Shown in pieces: positions 8,712 through 17,538 of a DNA stretch of 64,000 nucleotides. This DNA comes from Flavobacteriaceae bacterium (GTDB lineage Bacteria; Bacteroidota; Bacteroidia; Flavobacteriales; Flavobacteriaceae), in the NCBI GenBank assembly GCA_020435965.1, contig JAGQYS010000005.1, positions 1-64,000 of the forward strand. Reading direction: 5' to 3'. Within the stretch, counting starts at the first letter, position 1; the number at the start of each line of letters is the position of its first letter. The translations under genes and the position numbers were made by a program. The notes beneath the pieces were generated by a model, which saw only the letters and a program-made list of their open reading frames with translations, had not been told where the DNA came from and did not search any database.

Positions 8712-8820
8712 GCCCCTAAATCCCCAAAGGGGACTTTTTGAGGCAAGTAAAATTTATTAATTAAGCACTCAAAATCCGTCCAGTTTTGAGTTTCCTCCAT
8801 TTGGGAGGGTTAGGATGGGC
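8712..8820. repeat. REP/BIME-like intergenic element between hmgA and hppD
   Basis: The gap holds three nested palindromes. At 8721-8733 TCCCC-AAA-GGGGA, at 8767-8791 ACTCAAAA/TTTTGAGT with a 9-base loop, and at 8794-8808 CCTCC-ATTTG-GGAGG. The left arm (8712-8736) is also an imperfect inverse of the right arm (8792-8820), both containing CCCC/GGGG hairpins and a TTAGG core. It starts right after the hmgA stop. C- and G-runs are unusual in this AT-rich window. It probably folds in the mRNA and could modulate the hmgA to hppD readthrough. Confidence 0.6.
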
Positions 8821-8828
8821 TTTTCATT

Positions 8829-9989
8829 ATGAGTAAAGAGGTAAAATCAGTAAACTACGGTTTAGAAAAAATATTTGAAGGAGCACAAGACTTCCTTCCA
8901 CTTTTAGGAACAGATTATGTCGAGTTTTACGTTGGTAACGCTAAACAATCGGCTCACTTTTACAAAACAGCTTTTGGGTTTCAATCCTATGCTTATAAGG
9001 GCTTAGAAACAGGTTCAAGAGATTCTGTAAGTTATGTATTGAAGCAAGACAAAATAAGGTTAGTCTTAACAACACCATTAAACAGCAAATCACCAATAAA
9101 CGACCACATTGTAAAACATGGTGATGGTGTAAAAGTCATAGCACTTTGGGTAGATGATGCACGAAAATCTTATGAAGAAACCACAAAACGAGGCGCAAAA
9201 TCTTACATGGAACCTGTAGTTGAAAAGGACGATCATGGTGAGGTTGTGAGAGCAGGAATTTACACGTACGGCGAAACGGTTCACATGTTTGTAGAGCGCA
9301 AAAACTATAAAGGTGTATTCATGCCTGGATTTGTTGAGTGGAAATCAGATTATAATCCGGAACCAACAGGATTAAAATACATTGACCACATGGTAGGTAA
9401 CGTTGGCTGGAACCAAATGAATGTTTGGGTAAAATGGTACGAAGATGTTATGGGATTTGTAAACTTCTTATCGTTTGATGATAAGCAAATCCATACAGAA
9501 TACTCAGCATTGATGAGCAAAGTGATGAGCAATGGCAACGGAAGGATTAAATTCCCAATAAACGAACCAGCAAAAGCAGCCAAAAAATCGCAAATTGAAG
9601 AATATCTTGACTTTTATGAAGGCTCAGGCGTTCAGCATATTGCAGTAGCAACAGATGACATTATTAAAACTGTTTCCCAATTAAAAGCAAGAGGTATTGA
9701 GTTTTTACCACCACCTCCACAAGCTTATTATGATGATATTCCGCGTCGTTTAGGCTCACATATGGATATGATGAAAGAAGATATTAAAGAGCTTCAAAAA
9801 CTATCCATTTTAGTGGATGCAGATGAAGAAGGCTACTTACTTCAAATTTTCACAAAACCAGTTGAAGATAGACCAACATTGTTTTTTGAAATCATTCAAA
9901 GAATGGGAGCTCGAGGTTTTGGAGCTGGAAACTTTAAAGCACTTTTTGAGTCTATTGAACGTGAACAAGCCAACAGAGGCACATTATAA
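8829..9989 (+). CDS. hppD: 4-hydroxyphenylpyruvate dioxygenase
   Basis: Non-haem iron dioxygenase that converts 4-hydroxyphenylpyruvate to homogentisate. The 386-residue protein consists of two vicinal-oxygen-chelate domains; the iron triad lies in the C-terminal one: YIDHMVGNV (His), SGVQHIAVATDDI (His) and TLFFEIIQR (Glu). The C-terminal GARGFGAGNFKALFESIE is the family's gate helix. The length matches bacterial HPPDs. It is separated from hmgA by the palindromic element and followed by a terminator, so the two catabolic genes form one unit. Confidence 0.96.
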   Translation: MSKEVKSVNYGLEKIFEGAQDFLPLLGTDYVEFYVGNAKQSAHFYKTAFGFQSYAYKGLETGSRDSVSYVLKQDKIRLVLTTPLNSKSPINDHIVKHGDGVKVIALWVDDARKSYEETTKRGAKSYMEPVVEKDDHGEVVRAGIYTYGETVHMFVERKNYKGVFMPGFVEWKSDYNPEPTGLKYIDHMVGNVGWNQMNVWVKWYEDVMGFVNFLSFDDKQIHTEYSALMSKVMSNGNGRIKFPINEPAKAAKKSQIEEYLDFYEGSGVQHIAVATDDIIKTVSQLKARGIEFLPPPPQAYYDDIPRRLGSHMDMMKEDIKELQKLSILVDADEEGYLLQIFTKPVEDRPTLFFEIIQRMGARGFGAGNFKALFESIEREQANRGTL

Positions 9990-10011
9990 CAAATATTTAA
10001 CTAAAAAACCT

Positions 10012-10050
10012 TTAAAAACTCTATCGATAATGTCGTTAGAGTTTTTTGTT
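10012..10050 (+). terminator. Terminator after hppD
   Basis: AAAAACTCTA and TAGAGTTTTTT form a stem around a loop of about a dozen bases, followed by a long T-rich run. It separates the hmgA-hppD unit from the next genes. Confidence 0.75.
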
Positions 10051-10054
10051 TTTT

Positions 10055-10062
10055 TACTTTTG
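10055..10062 (+). promoter_or_regulatory. -7 element (TAnnTTTG) upstream of the DUF3108 gene
   Basis: TACTTTTG matches the consensus, about 75 bases ahead of the ATG at 10137 and just after the hppD terminator. No clear -33 TTG is seen. Confidence 0.45.
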
Positions 10063-10136
10063 GAACAGTAATTGTAATTTTTAATGGTATAACATAAATT
10101 ATACTATAACGTTAGTTTAATTACAATTAAAAAATT

Positions 10137-10913
10137 ATGAAGAAAGTCCTACTTATATTAGTATCATTTATTTTGTGCAATGCCTCAATTGCACAAACAG
10201 AATCTGCTTTCGACACAGGTGAGTGGTTTAAATTTAAAATGAGTTATAGTGGCTGGGCAAAAGCAGGAGAAGCTACTCTAACTGTTAATGAAGATTTTAT
10301 TGATGGAAAACCTGTATTTCATGTGGTTGGAAAGGGAGAAACAACAGGAGTTATCAGTTGGTTTTTTAAAGTAAAAGATCGTTACGAAAGCTATTTTGAT
10401 AAAGAAAAACTTGTTCCTTATCGTTTTATCAGGGACATTGACGAAGGAGGCCACACCAAAAACATTGAAATAAATTTTGACCAGAAAAACAACAAAGCCC
10501 ATGTTTACAATATAAAGCACAATACCAGAAAGGTAATTGACACCAAGCCAAATGTTCAAGATATGGTATCTACGTTTTATTATTTGAGAAACAAACTAGA
10601 CGTAAGCAAGTTAAAAGTTGATGACGAAATAAGAACAGATATGTTTTTTGATGGTGAAAATTATGGTTTTAAAATAAAATACCTAGGAAAAGAAACGTTA
10701 CGAACCGCTTTTGGCAAGGTTGAATGTTTAGTGTTTCGGCCTTACGTAATGGCAGGACGCGTTTTTAAAGAAGAAGAAAGTTTAACCCTTTGGGTAAGTG
10801 CTGATAAAAACAGAATTCCAATACGCTTAAAAGCAGATTTAGCCATTGGTTCACTAAGAGCAGATCTTGAAGCATTTAGAGGGTTAAAACATCAATTTGA
10901 AATACAATTCTAA
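10137..10913 (+). CDS. DUF3108 domain-containing exported protein
   Basis: A 258-residue protein with a signal peptide (KKVLLILVSFILCNASIAQ). The rest matches the DUF3108 pattern: an all-beta fold with FDTGEWFKFKMSYSGWAKAGEATL near the mature N-terminus and a C-terminal TLWVSADKNRIPIRLKADLAIGSLRADLE, reminiscent of lipoprotein-carrier-like half-barrels. Function is not known; a periplasmic role is likely. It lies 9 bases ahead of kynA and probably shares its transcript. The next-but-one gene is an envelope peptidase, so an envelope role is more likely than a catabolic one. Confidence 0.8.
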   Translation: MKKVLLILVSFILCNASIAQTESAFDTGEWFKFKMSYSGWAKAGEATLTVNEDFIDGKPVFHVVGKGETTGVISWFFKVKDRYESYFDKEKLVPYRFIRDIDEGGHTKNIEINFDQKNNKAHVYNIKHNTRKVIDTKPNVQDMVSTFYYLRNKLDVSKLKVDDEIRTDMFFDGENYGFKIKYLGKETLRTAFGKVECLVFRPYVMAGRVFKEEESLTLWVSADKNRIPIRLKADLAIGSLRADLEAFRGLKHQFEIQF

Positions 10914-10922
10914 TTAGTAATT

Positions 10923-11849
10923 ATGACTACAGAACCCAATTACGACGAGATTTTAGAAAAACTTAAAGCCAAGTACGACGCTCAAAGTGAAGACACCGAA
11001 AACTATTTAGAAGGACTGCTTTACGGAAAATCTATCACCTACTGGGATTATATTCACACAGATGCTTTATTAAGCTTACAAATTCAACGCACTACGTTTC
11101 CTGATGAGATGGTTTTTATTGCCTACCATCAAATAAACGAGCTTATTTTTAAAATGATTCTTTGGGAAATTTCTCAAGTTGCAAATAAAAAAGATCTCAA
11201 TGTTACTTTCTTTAAGGAAAAGCTCATGCGTATTAGTCGCTATTTTGATATGCTTACAACTTCGTTCAATATCATGCGTGAAGGTATGGATCCTGAACAA
11301 TATGGTAAGTTCAGGCACACCTTAACTCCTGCAAGTGGTTTTCAGAGCGCTCAGTACAGACTTATCGAATTTGCTTCAACAGAACTCATCAACCTTATAG
11401 ATAATCGATTCAGAAAAACCATCGATAGAAACACACCTTTTGAACATGCTCTTGAGCATTTATATTGGCAAGCAGCAGGTAAAGACTATAAAACTGGCAA
11501 AAAATCATCCTTACTCACAAATTTTGAAAATCGCTATAAAGAAGAATTCATTACTTTTATGAAAACTTATAATACTAAAAACTTGTGGTCAAGATTTAAA
11601 GAGCTGCCTAAAAAGGATCAACAAAACGAAACTTTAGTTGCAGCAATGAGGCATTACGATTTTACTGTAAATATAACTTGGGTAATGGCACATTACAACG
11701 CAGCCAAGCATTATATTTTAGGTAAAGATGGAGATGGTGGAGCAACAGGCGGAAGCGATTGGCAAAAATATATGCATCCAAAATATCAAAAAAGAATATT
11801 TTTTCCTGAACTTTGGAGTGAAGAAGAATTAAATAATTGGGGACAATAA
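10923..11849 (+). CDS. kynA: Tryptophan 2,3-dioxygenase
   Basis: Haem dioxygenase that opens the indole ring of tryptophan to give N-formylkynurenine, the first step of the kynurenine pathway. The 308-residue all-helical protein shows the conserved substrate and haem region HQINELIFKMILWE, the MREGMDPEQYGKFRHTLTPASGFQSAQ block, and a C-terminal FTVNITWVMAHYNAAKHYI with GGATGGSDWQKYM. No other kynurenine-pathway gene is in the window. It stands third in a row of aromatic amino acid dioxygenases after hmgA and hppD, although a terminator separates it from those two. Confidence 0.95.
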   Translation: MTTEPNYDEILEKLKAKYDAQSEDTENYLEGLLYGKSITYWDYIHTDALLSLQIQRTTFPDEMVFIAYHQINELIFKMILWEISQVANKKDLNVTFFKEKLMRISRYFDMLTTSFNIMREGMDPEQYGKFRHTLTPASGFQSAQYRLIEFASTELINLIDNRFRKTIDRNTPFEHALEHLYWQAAGKDYKTGKKSSLLTNFENRYKEEFITFMKTYNTKNLWSRFKELPKKDQQNETLVAAMRHYDFTVNITWVMAHYNAAKHYILGKDGDGGATGGSDWQKYMHPKYQKRIFFPELWSEEELNNWGQ

Positions 11850-11878
11850 CAACTAAAACGACTGAAAATAACTAAACC

Positions 11879-13180
11879 ATGAAACCCATAAAAATTGTAT
11901 TAATAGCAGCACTTTCATGTGTTATACAATCTTGTAAATCTGACAAAACCACCAACGAAATCCGCATAAACAGTTTAGTAAAAGCTGAACCAATTGTTGA
12001 AAGCATTGAATTTGGCTATAACCTTAACGACTATGTCGTTGTTCGTGATACAATTAGGCCTGGAGACAGCTTTGGGCAAATCATGGAACGCAATAAAATT
12101 GGTTACCCTCAAATCTATAACATTGTCGAAAAAGTAAAAGACAGTTTCAATATTGCAAAACTTCAATTAGGTAAACCTTATACAATATTATGCTCTAAAG
12201 ACTCCTTGCAATTACCAGAGTCATTTATATATCAACCAAACATTGAAAAATATGTAGTCATAAACTTTAAAGACTCAATCCATGCATATTCAAAGAAAAA
12301 ACCTATTAAATATGTCGAAAAAGTAGCAACAGGATCCATTACTCCTGGCTCTAACATTTCACTGTTAATAGAAGAAAAAGGGCTTAGTCAAGTTTTAGTT
12401 AATAAAATGGCCGATAATATATACGCTTGGACTATAGATTTTAATAGGCTTCAAGCAGGAGACAGGTTTAAAGTGATTTACACAGACAAATATATTGATG
12501 ATAGTATTTATGCTGGAGTCCATACTGTAAAAGCAGCTTATTTTGAGCATAAAAATGAACCATTTTATGCTTTCAGATTTAAAACAGATACCTTAAAAGG
12601 TATTGTTGATTACTTTAATGAGGATGCTAAAAACTTAAGACGTGCCTTTTTAAAAGCACCAGTTCAATTTAGTCGAGTGTCTTCCAGATATAATTTAAAA
12701 AGAAGAATTGCCTATTATGGCTATAAGGTAAGGCCTCACAAAGGCACTGATTTTGCGGCAAATATTGGCACACCAATTTTGGCCACTGCCAATGGGACAG
12801 TTATAGAATCTACACAAAAAGGAGGAAACGGCAAGTACGTAAAAATAAGGCATAATGCCACTTACAGCACCCAATATTTGCACATGAGCAAACGTGCAGT
12901 AAAAGTTGGACAATTTGTAAAACAAGGTGATGTCATTGGATATGTAGGAATGACAGGAAATACAGGTGGACCACACGTATGCTATCGTTTCTGGAAAAAT
13001 GGACAGCAAGTAGACCCTTTCAAAGAAAAATTACCAGAAGCCGAACCAATATCTGAAGATTTGAAATTTAAATATTTAGATTTTATAGAACCTATAAAAA
13101 TGCAATTGGATAATATTCCATTTGTAGAAAACGAACCTCTTGAAGTCATTGCTGGAGATTTAGTAACCCAACGCGATTAA
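11879..13180 (+). CDS. M23 family peptidoglycan metallopeptidase lipoprotein
   Basis: A 433-residue predicted lipoprotein (signal ending IQSCKS) with an N-terminal LysM/OapA-like region (about 50-250) and a C-terminal LytM/M23 domain. The zinc site begins with HKGTD (H287, D291), and YLHMS gives the next catalytic His. The usual final HxH motif reads PHVCYRF (H366, C368), so the second position is Cys. Family members cut peptide cross-links in peptidoglycan or, when inactive, regulate amidases. Its stop codon abuts the pgi ATG directly. A Cys could still bind zinc, but activity is not certain. Confidence 0.88.
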   Translation: MKPIKIVLIAALSCVIQSCKSDKTTNEIRINSLVKAEPIVESIEFGYNLNDYVVVRDTIRPGDSFGQIMERNKIGYPQIYNIVEKVKDSFNIAKLQLGKPYTILCSKDSLQLPESFIYQPNIEKYVVINFKDSIHAYSKKKPIKYVEKVATGSITPGSNISLLIEEKGLSQVLVNKMADNIYAWTIDFNRLQAGDRFKVIYTDKYIDDSIYAGVHTVKAAYFEHKNEPFYAFRFKTDTLKGIVDYFNEDAKNLRRAFLKAPVQFSRVSSRYNLKRRIAYYGYKVRPHKGTDFAANIGTPILATANGTVIESTQKGGNGKYVKIRHNATYSTQYLHMSKRAVKVGQFVKQGDVIGYVGMTGNTGGPHVCYRFWKNGQQVDPFKEKLPEAEPISEDLKFKYLDFIEPIKMQLDNIPFVENEPLEVIAGDLVTQRD

Positions 13181-14824
13181 ATGGCTCTAAAATCTATTAA
13201 TCCTACGCAAACTAAAGCTTGGAAAAAGCTTTCATCTCATTTTAATGATATAAAAAATTGCCATTTAAAACAATGGTTTGACGAAGATAAAAATAGAGCA
13301 GACCGTTTTACTATTAAATGGGAAGACTTCTATTTTGATTATTCCAAAAACAGAATCAACTCAGAAACTGTTAAACTTCTAAAGGAGCTAACTGAGGATA
13401 TCGATTTAAAAGACGCCATTTCTAAATACTTTTCAGGTGACACAATTAATCAAACCGAAAATCGTGCAGTTCTGCACACAGCATTAAGACTTCCACAAAA
13501 TTCTGAATTAATAATCGATGGAAAAAATATAGTTTCTGAAATAAACATTGTAAAAGCTAAAATGGAAAGCTTTACCAATGATATAATAAACGGAAATAGA
13601 AAAGGCTATACAGGAAAAAGTTTTACAGATATTGTAAATATTGGTATTGGTGGTTCTGACCTTGGCCCATCAATGATTGTTGAAGCATTACAGTTCTATA
13701 AAAATCATTTAAATACACATTTTGTAAGCAATATTGATGGAGATCACGTAAATGAAGTCATCAAGAACCTAAATCCAGAAACAACCTTATTCATTATTGT
13801 TTCAAAATCATTTGCAACTCAAGAAACCTTAACAAATGCTACAACAATAAGGCAATGGCTTTTACAAAATCTACCTAAAGCAGCAGTCTCAAAACACTTT
13901 GTGGCAGTCTCTAGCAATATTGAAAAAGTTAAAGCATTCGGGATTGATGAATCCAACATTTTTCCTATGTGGAATTGGGTTGGTGGACGTTTTTCTTTAT
14001 GGAGTGCAGTAGGTTTAAGTATTAGTCTTTCTGTTGGATATTCAAATTTTGAAAGCCTTCTAGAAGGAGCTCACAAAATGGACGAGCATTTTAAAAATAA
14101 CCCTTTTGATAAAAACATTCCAATGATTATGGCTTGTTTAAGTATTTGGTACAACAACTTTTTTGAGTTTGAAACCGAAGCGGTTGTCCCTTATTCACAA
14201 TACCTAAATCGGTTTCCAGCCTATTTGCAACAAGCCATTATGGAAAGTAATGGGAAAAGTGTTGACAGAAAAGGTGAAAGTGTTGACTACCAAACTGGCA
14301 CAATTGTTTGGGGAGAGTCAGGAACCAATGCTCAGCACGCATTTTTTCAATTGATGCACCAAGGCACAAAAACAGTTCCTACAGATTTTATTGGATTTGC
14401 AAAATCACTTTATGGCAATACAGAACACCAAGATAAATTAATGTCAAACTTTTTTGCCCAGACAGAAGCACTCATGAACGGAAAAACTGAAGAAGAGGTG
14501 GTAAAAGAATTTGGAAAAGAAACCATATCTGAATTTGAAAAAAATAAATTGCTAAGTTATAAAGTATTCGAAGGGAATAGGCCAACCAATACGCTTCTCA
14601 TTAATAAATTAACACCAGAAAGTATAGGTAAACTAGTGGCGCTTTACGAACACAAGATTTTTGTTCAAGGAGTTATTTGGAACGTTTTTAGCTATGACCA
14701 ATTTGGTGTTGAGTTAGGCAAAGAACTAGCCGGAAACATCCTTAGGGAATTTAATGATTCACGAAAAGAAGGTCATGATTCATCAACAGCAAATTTAATA
14801 AACTACTACAAAAGCCTTGATTAA
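13181..14824 (+). CDS. pgi: Glucose-6-phosphate isomerase
   Basis: Interconverts glucose-6-phosphate and fructose-6-phosphate in glycolysis and gluconeogenesis. The 547-residue product has the family signatures IGIGGSDLGPSMI, VSKSFATQET (phosphate-binding Ser/Thr), VGGRFSLWSAVGLSI, QAIMESNGKSV with the catalytic Glu, AQHAFFQLMHQG with the catalytic His, and FGVELGKELA with the catalytic Lys. The length equals E. coli Pgi (549). The ATG follows the stop of the M23 gene with no gap, so translation is coupled. A gap of about 160 bases without a clear terminator follows. Confidence 0.97.
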   Translation: MALKSINPTQTKAWKKLSSHFNDIKNCHLKQWFDEDKNRADRFTIKWEDFYFDYSKNRINSETVKLLKELTEDIDLKDAISKYFSGDTINQTENRAVLHTALRLPQNSELIIDGKNIVSEINIVKAKMESFTNDIINGNRKGYTGKSFTDIVNIGIGGSDLGPSMIVEALQFYKNHLNTHFVSNIDGDHVNEVIKNLNPETTLFIIVSKSFATQETLTNATTIRQWLLQNLPKAAVSKHFVAVSSNIEKVKAFGIDESNIFPMWNWVGGRFSLWSAVGLSISLSVGYSNFESLLEGAHKMDEHFKNNPFDKNIPMIMACLSIWYNNFFEFETEAVVPYSQYLNRFPAYLQQAIMESNGKSVDRKGESVDYQTGTIVWGESGTNAQHAFFQLMHQGTKTVPTDFIGFAKSLYGNTEHQDKLMSNFFAQTEALMNGKTEEEVVKEFGKETISEFEKNKLLSYKVFEGNRPTNTLLINKLTPESIGKLVALYEHKIFVQGVIWNVFSYDQFGVELGKELAGNILREFNDSRKEGHDSSTANLINYYKSLD

Positions 14825-14945
14825 TTACGTTAATCATTTCTTTCGATTCCTTTACTTATAATAGATTCGGGCTTTTAAAAAAAAGGCTTCTTAAAAACGT
14901 GTTAATTTGTTAATGGTAAGTTAATAATGTTTCAATAATTATAAC

Positions 14946-14953
14946 TAATTTTG
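14946..14953 (+). promoter_or_regulatory. -7 element (TAnnTTTG) upstream of the first TonB receptor
   Basis: TAATTTTG lies 36 bases ahead of the ATG at 14989. The surrounding 80 bases are very AT-rich. No -33 TTG is found at 19 bases. Confidence 0.45.
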
Positions 14954-14988
14954 CCGAAAATTAAAAACCAATTTTAACTTTTCAGAAT

Positions 14989-17526
14989 ATGAAAAAAATC
15001 ACTCAATTTTTATTTGTTGCTCTAACAATGGTTTTTTCGACCACAGTTTTAGCACAAAGCACAGTTAAAGGCACCATTATGGATCCTGAACTGAATGCTC
15101 CACTTTTTGGAGCGAATATTGTGGTTAAAGGGACTACAAAAGGAGCAATTGCTGATTTCGATGGTAAATTCACACTTACAACAGACTTAGCTTCTGGTGA
15201 AATAGTTATCTCTTACATAGGCTATATTAGTCAAACTTTAGCTTTTAATGGAGATACAGATTTAGGTACTATTACATTAAAATCTAGCGAAGTAGGTTTA
15301 GACGAAATAATGATTGTTGCATCTGTAGCGGTTGACAGAAAAACACCAGTAGCGGTTTCTACAATTAAATCTGAAGATATTGCTTTGAAATTAAGTACTC
15401 AGGAATTTCCTGAAATTTTAAAATCTACTCCAGGTGTTTATGCAACTAGAGCTGGTGGTGGTTATGGAGATGGACGCATTAACTTAAGAGGGTTTGACTC
15501 TAATAACATAGCAGTAATGATTAATGGTGTTCCGGTAAATGATATGGAAAATGGACGTGTTTATTGGAGTAACTGGGCAGGATTAGGAGACGTGACATCT
15601 ACTATGCAAGTTCAAAGAGGGTTAGGAGCTTCAAAAGTAGCAGTATCTTCGGTTGGAGGAACAATTAACATTATCACTAAAACAACAGATGCTGTACAAG
15701 GCGGTAACTTTTTAACTAGTATTGCTAACGATGGTTACTTTAAATATGGAATGACCTATTCAACAGGATTAACAGATAAAGGCTTTGCAGCAACTGTTAG
15801 TGCTTCAAAAATTTCAGGAGATGGATATGTAGATGGAACAGAATTCTCAGGATATAATTACTTTCTAAGTTTATCTCAACAATTAAGTGATGATCATAGA
15901 TTATCTTTTACGGCATTCGGAGCTCAGCAAGAACATGGTCAACGTTTTAACCGTTCAACTATTGCTGAATTAAAAGATACAGATTCAGGTCCTCAAAAAG
16001 CAAATAAAGATTGGGGTTATAAAAATGGAGAAGTTTACCATCAATCTTTTAATTTCTATCACAAACCTCAAATATCTTTAAATCACTTGTGGAATATAAA
16101 TGATAGTTCTGCTTTATCAACAGCATTATATGCTTCATTTGGCTCAGGTGGAGGAAGAAGAGACGAAGGTTCTAAAATTGGATCTGCAGATTATAGAATT
16201 GGTTCGTCAGGTTTACAACCAATAGATTTCGACAAGATTGTTGCAGAAAATCAAGCAAATGGAGTTAATGGTTCTAGTGATATTATCTCATCTTCAAGAA
16301 ACTCACATGAATGGTATGGTATATTATCAACTTATAAAAACACTATTAATGATAAGTTAACAATATCCGGAGGTTTTGATGGTCGTTATTATATTGGATC
16401 TCACTGGTATCAAGTAGATGACTTATTAGGTGGACAATTTTTCTTAGATAATGAAACGGATACTTTTGCCTATGGTAAGCCTCTTAGAGTAGGTGATAGA
16501 TATAATAAAGATTACGATGGAATTGTTATAAGATATGGTCTTTTTGGTCAAGCAGAATATCAAGTAACTGATAAGTTAAACTTATTTGTAGCTGCAGATA
16601 TTTCTAACTCAACATACCAGCAAAAAGAATTCATGAATAGTGAAATAGTTGGCAGTAGAGAATCAGATAAAGTAAACTTTGTTGGTTTTGGTGTTAAAGG
16701 AGGAGGTAACTATAACCTTGATATGAACAATAATGTATTTGTTAATGTTGGGTACTTCTCTAAAGCTCCATTTTTAGATGCAGTATTTTTAGATGAGGAT
16801 GGTATTGATGCAAACAAAGATGCTGAAAATGAAAAAGTTTTTAGTGCAGAATTGGGATATGGCTATCGAAGTGAAAAACTAAGCGCCAATGTGAATGTTT
16901 ATTATACAAAATGGTTAGATAAAACTTACGCAGGTTCAATTCCTACTGGAGATAATATTTTCTTTTACAACCTTCTAGGAATAGACGCATTACATCAAGG
17001 TGTAGAAGTTGATTTTAAATACAAAGCAACTGATAACTTAACGTTAACAGGTATGGCGTCTTTAGGAGATTGGCAATGGAAAAGTAACGTATCTGCTGTA
17101 GTAAGAGACCAAGCAGGAGAACAAGTCGGAGACCCTATCGAGGTTTTTGCTGATGGCATTAAAGTTGGTGATGCTGCACAAACTACATTTGCAATCGGTG
17201 CAGATTTAAGAGTGGCCCAAAAATCAAATATCTATGTAGATTATAACTTTGCAGGAGACAATTACTCATCTTATGATGTAACTAATAGAGGTAGTGAAGA
17301 TTTACCAGATGTATGGAAAATTCCTGATTTTGGATTATTTGATGTTGGAGCTAGACACTCTTTTGACATTGGAACTTTTGAAGCTACTCTTACGGGTAAA
17401 ATAAATAATGTGTTCAACACAGAGTATGTTTCAGATGCAAATGATTTAGACGGTACAGCCTCAGCGGCTCAGGTATATTTTGGCCCTGGAAGAACATATA
17501 GTGTTGGGTTAAAAGTTAATTTTTAA
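14989..17526 (+). CDS. TonB-dependent receptor with carboxypeptidase-like domain (SusC-like)
   Basis: An 845-residue outer-membrane transporter. Order: signal peptide (1-23, ending VLAQ), carboxypeptidase-like regulatory domain (about 25-100, STVKGTIMDPELNAPLFGAN), plug (about 110-240, with INLRGFDSNNIAVMINGVPV and GGTINIITKT), then a long barrel ending in SVGLKVNF with a terminal Phe. It takes a ligand across the outer membrane using TonB energy. The ligand is not evident. A surface lipoprotein gene follows after 12 bases, as in SusCD-type pairs, although that partner is not SusD-like. It resembles the receptor at 20944 in layout. Confidence 0.93.
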   Translation: MKKITQFLFVALTMVFSTTVLAQSTVKGTIMDPELNAPLFGANIVVKGTTKGAIADFDGKFTLTTDLASGEIVISYIGYISQTLAFNGDTDLGTITLKSSEVGLDEIMIVASVAVDRKTPVAVSTIKSEDIALKLSTQEFPEILKSTPGVYATRAGGGYGDGRINLRGFDSNNIAVMINGVPVNDMENGRVYWSNWAGLGDVTSTMQVQRGLGASKVAVSSVGGTINIITKTTDAVQGGNFLTSIANDGYFKYGMTYSTGLTDKGFAATVSASKISGDGYVDGTEFSGYNYFLSLSQQLSDDHRLSFTAFGAQQEHGQRFNRSTIAELKDTDSGPQKANKDWGYKNGEVYHQSFNFYHKPQISLNHLWNINDSSALSTALYASFGSGGGRRDEGSKIGSADYRIGSSGLQPIDFDKIVAENQANGVNGSSDIISSSRNSHEWYGILSTYKNTINDKLTISGGFDGRYYIGSHWYQVDDLLGGQFFLDNETDTFAYGKPLRVGDRYNKDYDGIVIRYGLFGQAEYQVTDKLNLFVAADISNSTYQQKEFMNSEIVGSRESDKVNFVGFGVKGGGNYNLDMNNNVFVNVGYFSKAPFLDAVFLDEDGIDANKDAENEKVFSAELGYGYRSEKLSANVNVYYTKWLDKTYAGSIPTGDNIFFYNLLGIDALHQGVEVDFKYKATDNLTLTGMASLGDWQWKSNVSAVVRDQAGEQVGDPIEVFADGIKVGDAAQTTFAIGADLRVAQKSNIYVDYNFAGDNYSSYDVTNRGSEDLPDVWKIPDFGLFDVGARHSFDIGTFEATLTGKINNVFNTEYVSDANDLDGTASAAQVYFGPGRTYSVGLKVNF

Positions 17527-17538
17527 AAAATATTTAAA

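Noticed and set aside
14825..14988. Possible terminator GGGCTTTT...AAAAGGCTTC after pgi
   Set aside because: The halves are not complementary in the right sense (AAAAGGC does not pair with GGGCTTTT), so I see no hairpin and list no terminator.
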